A DNA stretch of 64,000 bases from Lithodes maja (Eukaryota; Arthropoda; Malacostraca; Decapoda; Lithodidae). The stretch is taken from NCBI GenBank assembly GCA_037953745.1, contig JBAKBP010001581.1, positions 143,526 through 207,525 on the forward strand, in the 5' to 3' direction. A program made the position numbers and the translations under genes. The notes under the pieces are model-generated. The model was not told the DNA's origin, did no database searches, and worked only from the letters and a program-made list of their open reading frames with translations. Below, piece after piece: positions 1 to 14,530 of the stretch. Each line of letters starts with the position of its first letter. The first letter of the stretch is position 1.

Positions 1-3000
1 CTACCTAATTATCTATCCATCTATCATGGAGGACAGAAGGAAGAAAAACACTACATAAGGTGCTGTATATCCCGCTGCCATGTACACTACACAATACCTC
101 CTCCTCCTACCTATCTACCTAATTATCAATCCATCTATCACGGAGGAGAGAAGGAAGAATAACACTACATAAGGTGCTGTATATCCCGCTGCCAAGTACA
201 CTACACAATACCTCCTCCTCCTACCCTATCTACCTAATTATCAATCCATCTATCACGGAGGAGAGAAGGAAGAATAACACTACATAAGGTGCTGTATATC
301 CCGCTGCCAAGTACACTACAGAATACCTCCTCCTCCTACCTATCTACCTAATTATCAATCCATCTATCACGGAGGAGAGAAGGAAGAATAACACTACATA
401 AGGTGCTGTATATCCCGCTGCCAAGTACACTACACAATACCTCCTCCTCCTACCTATCTACCTAATTATCAATCCATCTATCACGGAGGAGAGAAGGAAG
501 AATAAGACTACATAAGGTGCTGTATATCCCGCTGCCAAGTACACTAGACAATACCTCCTCCTCCTACCTATCTACCTAATTATCAATCCATCTATCACGG
601 AGGAGAGTTAGAAGAATAACATTACATAAGGTGCTGTATATCCCACTGCCAAGTACACTACACAATACCTCCTCCTCCTACCTATCTACCTAATTATCAA
701 TCCATCTATCACGGAGGAGAGAAGGAAGAAAAACACTACATAAGGTGCTGTATATCCCGCTGCCAAGTACACTACACAATACCTCCTCCTCCTACCTATC
801 TACCTAATTATCAATCCATCTATCACAGAGTAGAGAAGGAAGAATAACACTACATAAGGTGCTGTATATCCCGCTGCCAAGTACACTACACAATACCTCC
901 TCCTCCTACTTATCTACCTAATTATCAATCCATCTATCACAGAGGAGAGAAGGAAGAATAACACTACATAAGGTGCTGTATATCCCGCTGCCAAATACAC
1001 TACACAATACCTCTTCCTCCTACCTATCTACCTAATTATCACTCCATCTATCACAGAGGAGAGAAGGAAGAATACCACTACATAAGGTGCTGTATATCCC
1101 GCTGCCAAGTACACTAGACAATACCTCCTCCTCCTACCTATCTACCTAATTATCAATCCATCTATCACGGAGGAGAGAAGGAAGAATAACACTACACAAG
1201 GTGCTATATATCCCGCTGCCAAGTACACTACACAATACCTCCTCCTCCTATCTATCTACCTAATTATCAATCCATCTATCACGGAGGAGAGAAGGAAGAA
1301 TAACACTACCTAAGGTGCTGTATATACCGCTGCCAAGTACACTAGACAATACCTCCTTCTCCTACCTATCTACCTATTTATCAATCCATCTATCACGGAG
1401 GAGAGAAGGAAGAATAACACTACATAAGGTGCTGTATATCCCGCTGCCAAGTACACTACACAATACCTCCTCCTCCTACCTATCTACCTAATTATCAATC
1501 CATCTATCACGGAGGAGAGAAGGAAGAATAACACTACATAAGGTGCTGTATATCCCGCTGCCAAGTACACTACACAATACCTCCTCCTCCTACCTATCTA
1601 CCTAATTATCAATCCATCTATCACGGAGGAGAGAAGGAAGAATAAGACTACATAAGGTGCTGTATATCCCACTGCCAAGTACACTAGACAATACCTCCTC
1701 CTCCTACCTATCTACCTAATTATCAATACATCTATCACGGAGGAGAGAAGGAAGAATAACACTACATAAGGTGCTGTATATCCCGCTGCCAAGTACACTA
1801 CACAATACCTCCTCCTCCTACCTATCTACCTAATTATCAATCCATCTATCACGGAGGAGGGAAGGAAGTATAACACTACATAAGGTGCTGTATATCCCGC
1901 TGCCAAGTACACTACACAATACCTCCTCCTCCTACCTATCTACCTAATTATCAATCCATCTATCCCGGAGGAGAGAAGGAAGAACAACACTACATAAGGT
2001 GCTGTATATCCCGCTGCCAAGTACACTACACAATACCTCCTCCTCCTACCTATCTACCTAATTATCAATCCATCTATCACGGAGGAGAGAAGGAAGAATA
2101 ACACTACATAAGGTGCTGTATATCACGCTGCCAAGTACACTACACAATACCTCCTCCTCCTACCTATCTACCTAATTATCAATCCATCTATCCCGGAGGA
2201 GAGAAGGAAGAATAACACTACATTAGGTGCTGTATATTCCGCTGCCAAGTCCACTAGACAATACCTCCTCCTCCTACCTATCTACCTAATTATCAATCCA
2301 TCTATCATGGAGGACAGAAGGAAGAATACACTACATAAGGTGCTGTATATCCCGCTGCCATGTACACTACACAATACCTTCTCCTCCTACCTATCTACCT
2401 AATTATCAATCCATCTATCACGGAGGAGAGAAGGAAGAACAACACTACATAAGGTGCTGTATATCCCGCTGCCAAGTACACTACACAATACCTCCTCCTC
2501 CTACCTATCTACCTAATTATCAATCCATCTATCACGGAGGAGAGAAGGAAGAATAACACTACATAAGGTGCTGTATATCCCGCAGCCAAGTACACTACAC
2601 AATACCTCCTCCTACCTATCTACCTAATTAACAATCCATCTATCACGGAGGAGAGAAGGAAGAAAAACACTACATAAGGTGCTGTATATACCGCTGCCAA
2701 GTACACTACACAATACCTCCTCCTCCTACCTATCTACCTAATTATCAATCCATCTATCACGGAGGAGAGAAGGAAGAATAACACTACATAAGGTGCTGTA
2801 TATCCCGCTGCCAAATACACTACACAATACCTCCTCCTCCTACCTATCTACCTAATTATCTATCCATCTATCAATGAGGACAGAAGGAAGAATAACACTA
2901 CATAAGGTGCTGTATATCCCGCTGCCATGTACACTACACAATACCTCCTCCTCCTACCTATCTACCTAATTATCAATCCATCTATCACGGAGGAGAGAAG

Positions 3001-4100
3001 GAAGAATAACACTACATAAGGTGCTGTACATCCCGCTGCCAAGTACACTACACAATACCTCCTCCTCCTACCCTATCTACCTAATTATCAATCCATCTAT
3101 CACGGAGGAGAGAAGGAAGAATAACACTACATAAGGTGCTGTATATCCCGCTGCCAAGTACACTACAGAATACCTCCTCCTCCTACCTATCTACCTAATT
3201 ATCAATCCATCTATCACGGAGGAGAGAAGGAAGAATAACACTACATAAGGTGCTGTATATCCCGCTGCCATGTACACTACACAATACCTCCTCCTCCTAC
3301 CTATCTACCTAATTATCAATCCATCTATCACGGAGGAGAGAAGGAAGAATAACACTACATAAGGTGCTGTATATCCCGCTGCCAAGTACACTACACAATA
3401 CCTCCTCCTCCTACCCTATCTACCTAATTATCAATCCATCTATCACGGAGGAGAGAAGGAAGAATAACACTACATAAGGTGCTGTATATCCCGCTGCCAT
3501 GTACACTACACAAAACCTCCTCCTCCTACCTATCTACCTAATTATCAATCCATCTATCACGGAGGAGGGAAGGAATTATAACACTACATAAGGTGCTGTA
3601 TATCCCGCTGCCAAGTATACTACAAAATACCTCCTCCTCCTACCTATCTACCTAATTATCAATCCATCTATCCCGGAGGAGAGAAGGAAGAATAACACTA
3701 CATAAGGTGCTGTATATTCCGCTGCCAAGTACACTACACAATACCTCCTCCTACCTATCTACCTAATTAACAATCCATCTATCACGGAGGAGAGAAGGAA
3801 GAAAAACACTACATAAGGTGCTGTATATACCGCTGCCAAGTACAGTACACAATACCTCCTCCTCCTACCTATCTACCTAATTATCAATCCATCTATCACG
3901 GAGGAGAGAAGGAAGAATAACACTACATAAGGTGTTGTATATACCGTTGCCAAGTACACTACACAATACCTCCTCCTCCTACCTATCTACCTAATTATCA
4001 ATCCATCTATCACGGAGGAGAGAAGGAAGAATAACACTACATAAGGTGCTGTATATCCCGCTGCCAAGTACACTACATAATACCTCCTCCTCCTACCTAT
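1..4100. repeat. Higher-order unit of 4,100 bp, copy 1
   Basis: The opening bases recur at 4101 with the same rare variants in the same order: TTATCTATCC with ATGGAGGACAG, the GAGAGTTAGAAG monomer, the ACAGAGTAGAG monomer and the TCTATTAAC-type short forms. 4,100 bp is 36 monomers minus 4 bp. The window edge cuts this copy, so its true left boundary is unknown. Confidence 0.85.
1441..1554. repeat. Reference satellite monomer (consensus copy)
   Basis: This copy matches the majority base at every position I compared, so it serves as a reference. Its parts are: unique core 1441-1465 and 1529-1554; four CCT units at 1466-1477; eight 4-bp units (CTAC, CTAT, CTAC, CTAA, TTAT, CAAT, CCAT, CTAT) at 1476-1507; and an 18-nt purine run at 1511-1528. 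By hand count 49 of 114 bases are G or C. The minus strand of 1466-1480 has five GG runs separated by A or TA. Confidence 0.9.
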
Positions 4101-7100
4101 CTACCTAATTATCTATCCATCTATCATGGAGGACAGAAGGAAGAAAAACACTACATAAGGTGCTGTATATCCCGCTGCCATGTACACTACACAATACCTC
4201 CTCCTCCTACCTATCTACCTAATTATCAATCCATCTATCACGGAGGAGAGAAGGAAGAATAACACTACATAAGGTGCTGTATATCCCGCTGCCAAGTACA
4301 CTACACAATACCTCCTCCTCCTACCCTATCTACCTAATTATCAATCCATCTATCACGGAGGAGAGAAGGAAGAATAACACTACATAAGGTGCTGTATATC
4401 CCGCTGCCAAGTACACTACAGAATACCTCCTCCTCCTACCTATCTACCTAATTATCAATCCATCTATCACGGAGGAGAGAAGGAAGAATAACACTACATA
4501 AGGTGCTGTATATCCCGCTGCCAAGTACACTACACAATACCTCCTCCTCCTACCTATCTACCTAATTATCAATCCATCTATCACGGAGGAGAGAAGGAAG
4601 AATAAGACTACATAAGGTGCTGTATATCCCGCTGCCAAGTACACTAGACAATACCTCCTCCTCCTACCTATCTACCTAATTATCAATCCATCTATCACGG
4701 AGGAGAGTTAGAAGAATAACATTACATAAGGTGCTGTATATCCCACTGCCAAGTACACTACACAATACCTCCTCCTCCTACCTATCTACCTAATTATCAA
4801 TCCATCTATCACGGAGGAGAGAAGGAAGAAAAACACTACATAAGGTGCTGTATATCCCGCTGCCAAGTACACTACACAATACCTCCTCCTCCTACCTATC
4901 TACCTAATTATCAATCCATCTATCACAGAGTAGAGAAGGAAGAATAACACTACATAAGGTGCTGTATATCCCGCTGCCAAGTACACTACACAATACCTCC
5001 TCCTCCTACTTATCTACCTAATTATCAATCCATCTATCACAGAGGAGAGAAGGAAGAATAACACTACATAAGGTGCTGTATATCCCGCTGCCAAATACAC
5101 TACACAATACCTCTTCCTCCTACCTATCTACCTAATTATCACTCCATCTATCACAGAGGAGAGAAGGAAGAATACCACTACATAAGGTGCTGTATATCCC
5201 GCTGCCAAGTACACTAGACAATACCTCCTCCTCCTACCTATCTACCTAATTATCAATCCATCTATCACGGAGGAGAGAAGGAAGAATAACACTACACAAG
5301 GTGCTATATATCCCGCTGCCAAGTACACTACACAATACCTCCTCCTCCTATCTATCTACCTAATTATCAATCCATCTATCACGGAGGAGAGAAGGAAGAA
5401 TAACACTACCTAAGATGCTGTATATACCGCTGCCAAGTACACTAGACAATACCTCCTTCTCCTACCTATCTACCTATTTATCAATCCATCTATCACGGAG
5501 GAGAGAAGGAAGAATAACACTACATAAGGTGCTGTATATCCCGCTGCCAAGTACACTACACAATACCTCCTCCTCCTACCTATCTACCTAATTATCAATC
5601 CATCTATCACGGAGGAGAGAAGGAAGAATAACACTACATAAGGTGCTGTATATCCCGCTGCCAAGTACACTACACAATACCTCCTCCTCCTACCTATCTA
5701 CCTAATTATCAATCCATCTATCACGGAGGAGAGAAGGAAGAATAAGACTACATAAGGTGCTGTATATCCCACTGCCAAGTACACTAGACAATACCTCCTC
5801 CTCCTACCTATCTACCTAATTATCAATCCATCTATCACGGAGGAGAGAAGGAAGAATAACACTACATAAGGTGCTGTATATCCCGCTGCCAAGTACACTA
5901 CACAATACCTCCTCCTCCTACCTATCTACCTAATTATCAATCCATCTATCACGGAGGAGGGAAGGAAGTATAACACTACATAAGGTGCTGTATATCCCGC
6001 TGCCAAGTACACTACACAATACCTCCTCCTCCTACCTATCTACCTAATTATCAATCCATCTATCCCGGAGGAGAGAAGGAAGAACAACACTACATAAGGT
6101 GCTGTATATCCCGCTGCCAAGTACACTACACAATACCTCCTCCTCCTACCTATCTACCTAATTATCAATCCATCTATCACGGAGGAGAGAAGGAAGAATA
6201 ACACTACATAAGGTGCTGTATATCACGCTGCCAAGTACACTACACAATACCTCCTCCTCCTACCTATCTACCTAATTATCAATCCATCTATCCCGGAGGA
6301 GAGAAGGAAGAATAACACTACATTAGGTGCTGTATATTCCGCTGCCAAGTCCACTAGACAATACCTCCTCCTCCTACCTATCTACCTAATTATCAATCCA
6401 TCTATCATGGAGGACAGAAGGAAGAATACACTACATAAGGTGCTGTATATCCCGCTGCCATGTACACTACACAATACCTTCTCCTCCTACCTATCTACCT
6501 AATTATCAATCCATCTATCATGGAGGAGAGAAGGAAGAACAACACTACATAAGGTGCTGTATATCCCGCTGCCAAGTACACTACACAATACCTCTTCCTC
6601 CTACCTATCTACCTAATTATCAATCCATCTATCACGGAGGAGAGAAGGAAGAATAACACTACATAAGGTGCTGTATATCCCGCAGCCAAGTACACTACAC
6701 AATACCTCCTCCTACCTATCTACCTAATTAACAATCCATCTATCACGGAGGAGAGAAGGAAGAAAAACACTACATAAGGTGCTGTATATACCGCTGCCAA
6801 GTACACTACACAATACCTCCTCCTCCTACCTATCTACCTAATTATCAATCCATCTATCACGGAGGAGAGAAGGAAGAATAACACTACATAAGGTGCTGTA
6901 TATCCCGCTGCCAAATACACTACACAATACCTCCTCCTCCTACCTATCTACCTAATTATCTATCCATCTATCAATGAGGACAGAAGGAAGAATAACACTA
7001 CATAAGGTGCTGTATATCCCGCTGCCATGTACACTACACAATACCTCCTCCTCCTACCTATCTACCTAATTATCAATCCATCTATCACGGAGGAGAGAAG

Positions 7101-7265
7101 GAAGAATAACACTACATAAGGTGCTGTACATCCCACTGCCAAGTACACTACACAATACCTCCTCCTCCTACCCTATCTACCTAATTATCAATCCATCTAT
7201 CACGGAGGAGAGAAGGAAGAATAACACTACATAAGGTGCTGTATATCCCGCTGCCAAGTACACTA
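4101..7265. repeat. Higher-order unit of 4,100 bp, copy 2 (aligned part)
   Basis: It aligns with copy 1 at offset 4,100, with a few single-base differences (for example GCAGCC monomers shared, and CCGCTG at 3031-3040 against CCACTG at 7131-7140). Agreement stops near 7265, where this copy carries a TCCTACTACC monomer followed by a GAGAGTTAG monomer and a shortened one. Confidence 0.8.
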
Positions 7266-10200
7266 CACAATACCTCCTCCTACTACCTATCTACCTAATT
7301 ATCAATCGATCTATCACGGAGGAGAGTTAGAAGAATAACATTACATAAGGTGCTGTATATCCCGCTGCCAAGTACACTACACAATATCTACCTAATTATC
7401 AATCCATCTATCACGGAGGAGAGAAGGAAGAAAAACACTACATAAGGTGCTGTATATCCTGCTGCCAAGTACACTACACAATACCTCCTCCTTCTACCTA
7501 TCTACCAAATTATCAATCCATCTATCACGGAGTAGAGAAAGAAGAATAACACTACATAAGGTGCTGTATATCCCGCTGCCAAGTACACTACACAATACCT
7601 CCTCCTCCTACTTATCTACCTAATTATCAATCCATCTATCACAGAGGAGAGAAGGAAGAATAACACTACATAAGGTGCTGTATATCCCGCTGCCAAATAC
7701 ACTACACAATACCTCTTCCTCCTACCTATCTACCTAATTATCAATCCATCTATCACAGAGGAGAGAAGGAAGAATAACACTACATAAGGTGCTGTATATC
7801 CCGCTGCCAAGTACACTACACAATACCTCCTCCTACTACCTATCTACCTAATTATCAATCCATCTATCATGGAGGAGAGAAGGAAGAATACCACTACATA
7901 AGGTGCTGTATATCCCGCTGCCAAGTACACTAGACAATACCTCCTCCTCCTACCTATCTACCTAAATATCAATCCATCTATCACGGAGGAGAGAAGGAAG
8001 AATAACACTACATAAGGTGCTGTATATCCCGCTGCCAAGTACACTACACAATACCTCCTCCTCCTACCTATCTACCTAATTATCAATCCATCTATCACGG
8101 AGGAGAGAAGGAAGAATAACACTACGTAAGGTGCTGTATATCCCGCTGCCAAGTACACTAGACAATACCTCCTCCTCCTACCTGTCTACCTAATTATCAA
8201 TCCATCTATCACGGAGGAGAGAAGGAAGAATAACACTACATAAGGTTTTGTATATCCCACTGCCAAGTACACTAGACAATACCTCCTCCTCCTACCTATC
8301 TACCTAAATATCAATCCATCTATCATGGAGGAGAGAAGGAAGAAAAACACTACATAAGGTGCTGTATATCCCGCTGCCAAGTACACTACACAATACCTCC
8401 TCCTCCTACCTCTCTACCTAATTATCAATCCATCTATCACGGAGGAGAGAAGGAAGAATAACACTACATAAGGTGCTGTATATCCGGCTGCCAAGTACAC
8501 TAGACAATACCTCCTCCTCCTACCTATCTACCTAGTTATCAATCCATCTATCACGGAGGAGAGAAGGAAGAATAACACTACATAAGGTGAGGAATATCCC
8601 GCTGCCAAGTACACTACACAATACCTCCTCCTCCTACCTATCTACCTAATTATCAATCCATCTATCACGGAGGAGAGAAGGAAGAATAACACTACATAAG
8701 GTGCTGTATATCCCGCTGCCAAGTACACTACACAACACCTCCTCCTCCTACCTATCTACCTAATTATCAATCCATCTATCACGGAGGAGAGAAGGAAGAA
8801 TAACACTACATAAGGTGCTGTATATCCCGCTGCCACGTACACTACACAATACCTCCTCCTCCTACCTATCTACCTAGTTATCAATCCATCTATCACAGAG
8901 GAGAGAAGGAAGAATAACACTACATAAGGTGCTGTATATCCCGCTGCCAAGTACACTACACAATACCTCCTCCTCAACCCTATTTACCTAATTATCAATC
9001 CATCTATCACGGAGGAGAGAAGGAAGAATAACACTACATAAGGTGCTGTATATCCCGCTGCCAAGTACACTACACAATACCTCCTCCTCCTACCTATCTA
9101 CCTAATTATCAATCAATCTATGATGGAGGAGAGAAGGAAGAATAACACTACATAAGGTGCTGTATATCCCGCTGCCAAGTACACTACACAATACCTCCTC
9201 CTCTTACCTATCTACCTAATTATCAATCCATTTATCACGGAGGAGAGAAGGAAGAATAACACTACATAAGGTGCTGTATATCCCGCTGCCAAGTACACTA
9301 CACAATACCTCCTCCTCCTACCTATCTACCTAATTATCAATCCATCTATCACGGAGGAGGGAAGGAAGTATAACACTACATAAGGTGCTGTATATCCCGC
9401 TGCCAAGTATACTACACAATACCTCCTCCTCCTACCTATCTACCTAATTATCAATCCATCTATCCCGGAGGAGAGAAGGAAGAATAACACTACATTAGGT
9501 GCTGTATATTCCGCTGCCAAGTACTCTAGACAATACCTCCTCCTCCTACCTATCTACCTACTTATCAATCCATCTATCACGGAGGAGAGAAGGAAGAATA
9601 ACACTACATAAGGTGCTGTATATCCCGCTGCCAAGTACACTACACAATACCTCCTCCTCCTACCTACCTACCTAATTAACAATCCATCTATCACGGAGGA
9701 GAGAAGGAAGAAAAACACTACATAAGGTGCTTTATATACCGCTGCCAAGTACACTACACAATACCTCCTCTTCCTACCTATCTACCTAATTATCAATCCA
9801 TCTATCACGGAGGAGAGAAGGAAGAATAACACTACATAAGGTGCTGTATATCCCGCTGCCAAGTACACTACACAATACCTCCTCCTCCTACCTATCTACC
9901 TAATTATCAATCCATCTATCATGGAGGAGAGAAGGAAGAATAACACTACATAAGGTGCTGTATATCCCGCTGCCATGTACACTACACAATACCTCCTCCT
10001 CCTACCTATCTACCTAATTATCAATCCATCTATCACGGAGGAGAGAAGGAAGAAAAACACTACATAAGGTGCTGTATATCCCGCTGCCAAGTACACTACA
10101 CAATACCTCCTCCTCCTACCTATCTACCTATTATCAATCCATCTATCATGGAGGAGGGAAGGAAGTATAACACTACATAAGGTGCTGTATATCCCCCTGC

Positions 10201-12240
10201 CAAGTACACTACACAATACCTCCTCCTCCTACCTATCTACCTAATTATCAATCCATCTATCACGGAGGAGGGAAGGAAGAATAACACTACATAGGGTGCT
10301 GTATATCCCGCTGCCAAGTACACTACACAATACCTCCTCCTCCTACCTATCTACCTAATTATCAATCCATCTATCCCGGAGGAGAGAAGGAAGAATAACA
10401 CTACATTAGGTGCTGTATATTCCGCTGCCAAGTACACTAGACAATACCTCCTCCTCCTACCTATCTACCTACTTATCAATCCATCTATCACGGAGGAGAG
10501 AAGGAAGAATAACACTACATAAGGTGCTGTATATCCCGCTGCCAAGTACACTACACAATACCTCCTCCTACCTATCTACCTAATTAACAATCCATCTATC
10601 ACGGAGGAGAGAAGGAAGAAAAACACTACATAAGGTGCTGTATATACCGCTGCCAAGTACAGTACACAATACCTCCTCCTCCTACCTATCTACCTAATTA
10701 TCAATCCATCTATCACGGAGGAGAGAAGGAAGAATAACACTACATAAGGTGTTGTATATACCGCTGCCAAGTACACTACACAATACCTCCTCCTCCTACC
10801 TATCTACCTAATTATCAATCCATCTATCACGGAGGAGAGAAGGAAGAATAACACTACATAAGGTGCTGTATATCCCGCTGCCAAGTACACTACACAATAC
10901 CTCCTCCTCCTACCTATCTACCTAATTATCTATCCATCTATCATGGAGGACAGAAGGAAGAATAACACTACATAAGGTGCTGTATATCCCGCTGCCATGT
11001 ACACTACACAATACCTCCTCCTCCTACCTATCTACCTAATTATCAATCCATCTATCACGGAGGAGAGAAGGAAGAATAACACTACATAAGGTGCTGTATA
11101 TCCCGCTGCCAAGTACACTACACAATACCTCCTCCTCCTACCCTATCTACCTAATTATCAATCCATCTATCACGGAGGAGAGAAGGAAGAATAACACTAC
11201 ATAAGGTGCTGTATATCCCGCTGCCAAGTACACTACAGAATACCTCCTCCTCCTACCTATCTACCTAATTATCAATCCATCTATCACGGAGGAGAGAAGG
11301 AAGAATAACACTACATAAGGTGCTGTATATCCCGCTGCCAAGTACACTACAGAATACCTCCTCCTCCTACCTATCTACCTAATTATCAATCCATCTATCA
11401 CGGAGGAGAGAAGGAAGAATAACACTACACAAGGTGCTATATATCCCGCTGCCAAGTACACTACACAATACCTCCTCCTCCTATCTATCTACCTAATTAT
11501 CAATCCATCTATCACGGAGGAGAGAAGGAAGAATAACACTACCTAAGGTGCTGTATATCCCGCTGCCAAGTACACTAGACAATACCTCCTTCTCCTACCT
11601 ATCTACCTATTTATCAATCCATCTATCACGGAGGAGAGAAGGAAGAATAACACTACATAAGGTGCTGTATATCCCGCTGCCAAGTACACTACACAATACG
11701 TCCTCCTCCTACCTATCTACCTAATTATCAATCCATCTATCACGGAGGAGAGAAGGAAGAATAACACTACATAAGGTGCTGTATATCCCGCTGCCAAGTA
11801 CACTACACAATACCTCCTCCTCCTACCTATCTACCTAATTATCAATCCATCTATCACGGAGGAGAGAAGGAAGAATAAGACTACATAAGGTGCTGTATAT
11901 CCCACTGCCAAGTACACTAGACAATACCTCCTCCTCCTACCTATCTACCTAATTATCAATCCATCTATCACGGAGGAGAGAAGGAAGAATAACACTACAT
12001 AAGGTGCTGTATATCCCGCTGCCAAGTACACTACACAATACCTCCTCCTCCTACCTATCTACCTAATTATCAATCCATCTATCACGGAGGAGGGAAGGAA
12101 GTATAACACTACATAAGGTGCTGTATATCCCGCTGCCAAGTACACTACACAATACCTCCTCCTCCTACCTATCTACCTAATTATCAATCCATCTATCCCG
12201 GAGGAGAGAAGGAAGAACAACACTACATAAGGTGCTGTAT
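4592..12240. repeat. Segmental duplication, offset 14,431 bp, copy 1
   Basis: About 7.6 kb aligns with 19023-26671 at a constant offset. Checked landmarks include the short monomer (7381 and 21812), the GGTGAGGAAT monomer (8586 and 23017), ACACAAGGTGCTATAT (11427 and 25858) and the ATGGAGGAGGG monomer (10149 and 24580). Only scattered single-base changes were seen. Confidence 0.85.
7691..9980. repeat. Segmental duplication, offset 4,557 bp, copy 1
   Basis: It aligns with 12248-14530 at offset 4,557 (40 monomers minus 3 bp), apart from the 1-base changes near 12430 and 12600. The GGTGAGGAAT monomer is at 8586 and 13143. Alignment ends near 9980, where copy 1 has GCCATGTAC and copy 2 has GCCAAGTAC followed by ACAACACC. 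Confidence 0.8.
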
Positions 12241-12247
12241 ATCCCGC

Positions 12248-14530
12248 TGCCAAATACACTACACAATACCTCTTCCTCCTACCTATCTACCTAATTATCA
12301 ATCCATCTATCACAGAGGAGAGAAGGAAGAATAACACTACATAAGGTGCTGTATATCCCGCTGCCAAGTACACTACACAATACCTCCTCCTACTACCTAT
12401 CTACCTAATTATCAATCCATCTATCATGGAGGGAGAAGGAAGAATACCACTACATAAGGTGCTGTATATCCCGCTGCCAAGTACACTAGACAATACCTCC
12501 TCCTCCTACCTATCTACCTAAATATCAATCCATCTATCACGGAGGAGAGAAGGAAGAATAACACTACATAAGGTGCTGTATATCCCGCTGCCAAGTACAA
12601 CTACACAATACCTCCTCCTCCTACCTATCTACCTAATTATCAATCCATCTATCACGGAGGAGAGAAGGAAGAATAACACTACGTAAGGTGCTGTATATCC
12701 CGCTGCCAAGTACACTAGACAATACCTCCTCCTCCTACCTGTCTACCTAATTATCAATCCATCTATCACGGAGGAGAGAAGGAAGAATAACACTACATAA
12801 GGTTTTGTATATCCCACTGCCAAGTACACTAGACAATACCTCCTCCTCCTACCTATCTACCTAAATATCAATCCATCTATCACGGAGGAGAGAAGGAAGA
12901 AAAACACTACATAAGGTGCTGTATATCCCGCTGCCAAGTACACTACACAATACCTCCTCCTCCTACCTCTCTACCTAATTATCAATCCATCTATCACGGA
13001 GGAGAGAAGGAAGAATAACACTACATAAGGTGCTGTATATCCGGCTGCCAAGTACACTAGACAATACCTCCTCCTCCTACCTATCTACCTAGTTATCAAT
13101 CCATCTATCACGGAGGAGAGAAGGAAGAATAACACTACATAAGGTGAGGAATATCCCGCTGCCAAGTACACTACACAATACCTCCTCCTCCTACCTATCT
13201 ACCTAATTATCAATCCATCTATCACGGAGGAGAGAAGGAAGAATAACACTACATAAGGTGCTGTATATCCCGCTGCCAAGTACACTACACAACACCTCCT
13301 CCTCCTACCTATCTACCTAATTATCAATCCATCTATCACGGAGGAGAGAAGGAAGAATAACACTACATAAGGTGCTGTATATCCCGCTGCCACGTACACT
13401 ACACAATACCTCCTCCTCCTACCTATCTACCTAGTTATCAATCCATCTATCACAGAGGAGAGAAGGAAGAATAACACTACATAAGGTGCTGTATATCCCG
13501 CTGCCAAGTACACTACACAATACCTCCTCCTCAACCCTATTTACCTAATTATCAATCCATCTATCACGGAGGAGAGAAGGAAGAATAACACTACATAAGG
13601 TGCTGTATATCCCGCTGCCAAGTACACTACACAATACCTCCTCCTCCTACCTATCTACCTAATTATCAATCAATCTATGATGGAGGAGAGAAGGAAGAAT
13701 AACACTACATAAGGTGCTGTATATCCCGCTGCCAAGTACACTACACAATACCTCCTCCTCTTACCTATCTACCTAATTATCAATCCATTTATCACGGAGG
13801 AGAGAAGGAAGAATAACACTACATAAGGTGCTGTATATCCCGCTGCCAAGTACACTACACAATACCTCCTCCTCCTACCTATCTACCTAATTATCAATCC
13901 ATCTATCACGGAGGAGGGAAGGAAGTATAACACTACATAAGGTGCTGTATATCCCGCTGCCAAGTATACTACACAATACCTCCTCCTCCTACCTATCTAC
14001 CTAATTATCAATCCATCTATCCCGGAGGAGAGAAGGAAGAATAACACTACATTAGGTGCTGTATATTCCGCTGCCAAGTACTCTAGACAATACCTCCTCC
14101 TCCTACCTATCTACCTACTTATCAATCCATCTATCACGGAGGAGAGAAGGAAGAATAACACTACATAAGGTGCTGTATATCCCGCTGCCAAGTACACTAC
14201 ACAATACCTCCTCCTCCTACCTACCTACCTAATTAACAATCCATCTATCACGGAGGAGAGAAGGAAGAAAAACACTACATAAGGTGCTTTATATACCGCT
14301 GCCAAGTACACTACACAATACCTCCTCTTCCTACCTATCTACCTAATTATCAATCCATCTATCACGGAGGAGAGAAGGAAGAATAACACTACATAAGGTG
14401 CTGTATATCCCGCTGCCAAGTACACTACACAATACCTCCTCCTCCTACCTATCTACCTAATTATCAATCCATCTATCATGGAGGAGAGAAGGAAGAATAA
14501 CACTACATAAGGTGCTGTATATCCCGCTGC
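12248..14530. repeat. Segmental duplication, offset 4,557 bp, copy 2
   Basis: Partner of 7691-9980 and also the left part of the 19,521-bp duplication, so the duplications are nested. It is followed by a local partial repeat: the CTACCTACCTACC and GCTTTATATACC monomers near 14200-14300 recur near 14670-14760. Confidence 0.8.

Noticed and set aside
1441..1554. Centromere protein CENP-B box or Pol III promoter in the monomer
   Set aside because: No match to the CENP-B box core and no A/B-box pair (no GGTTCGANTCC-like element) was found by eye.
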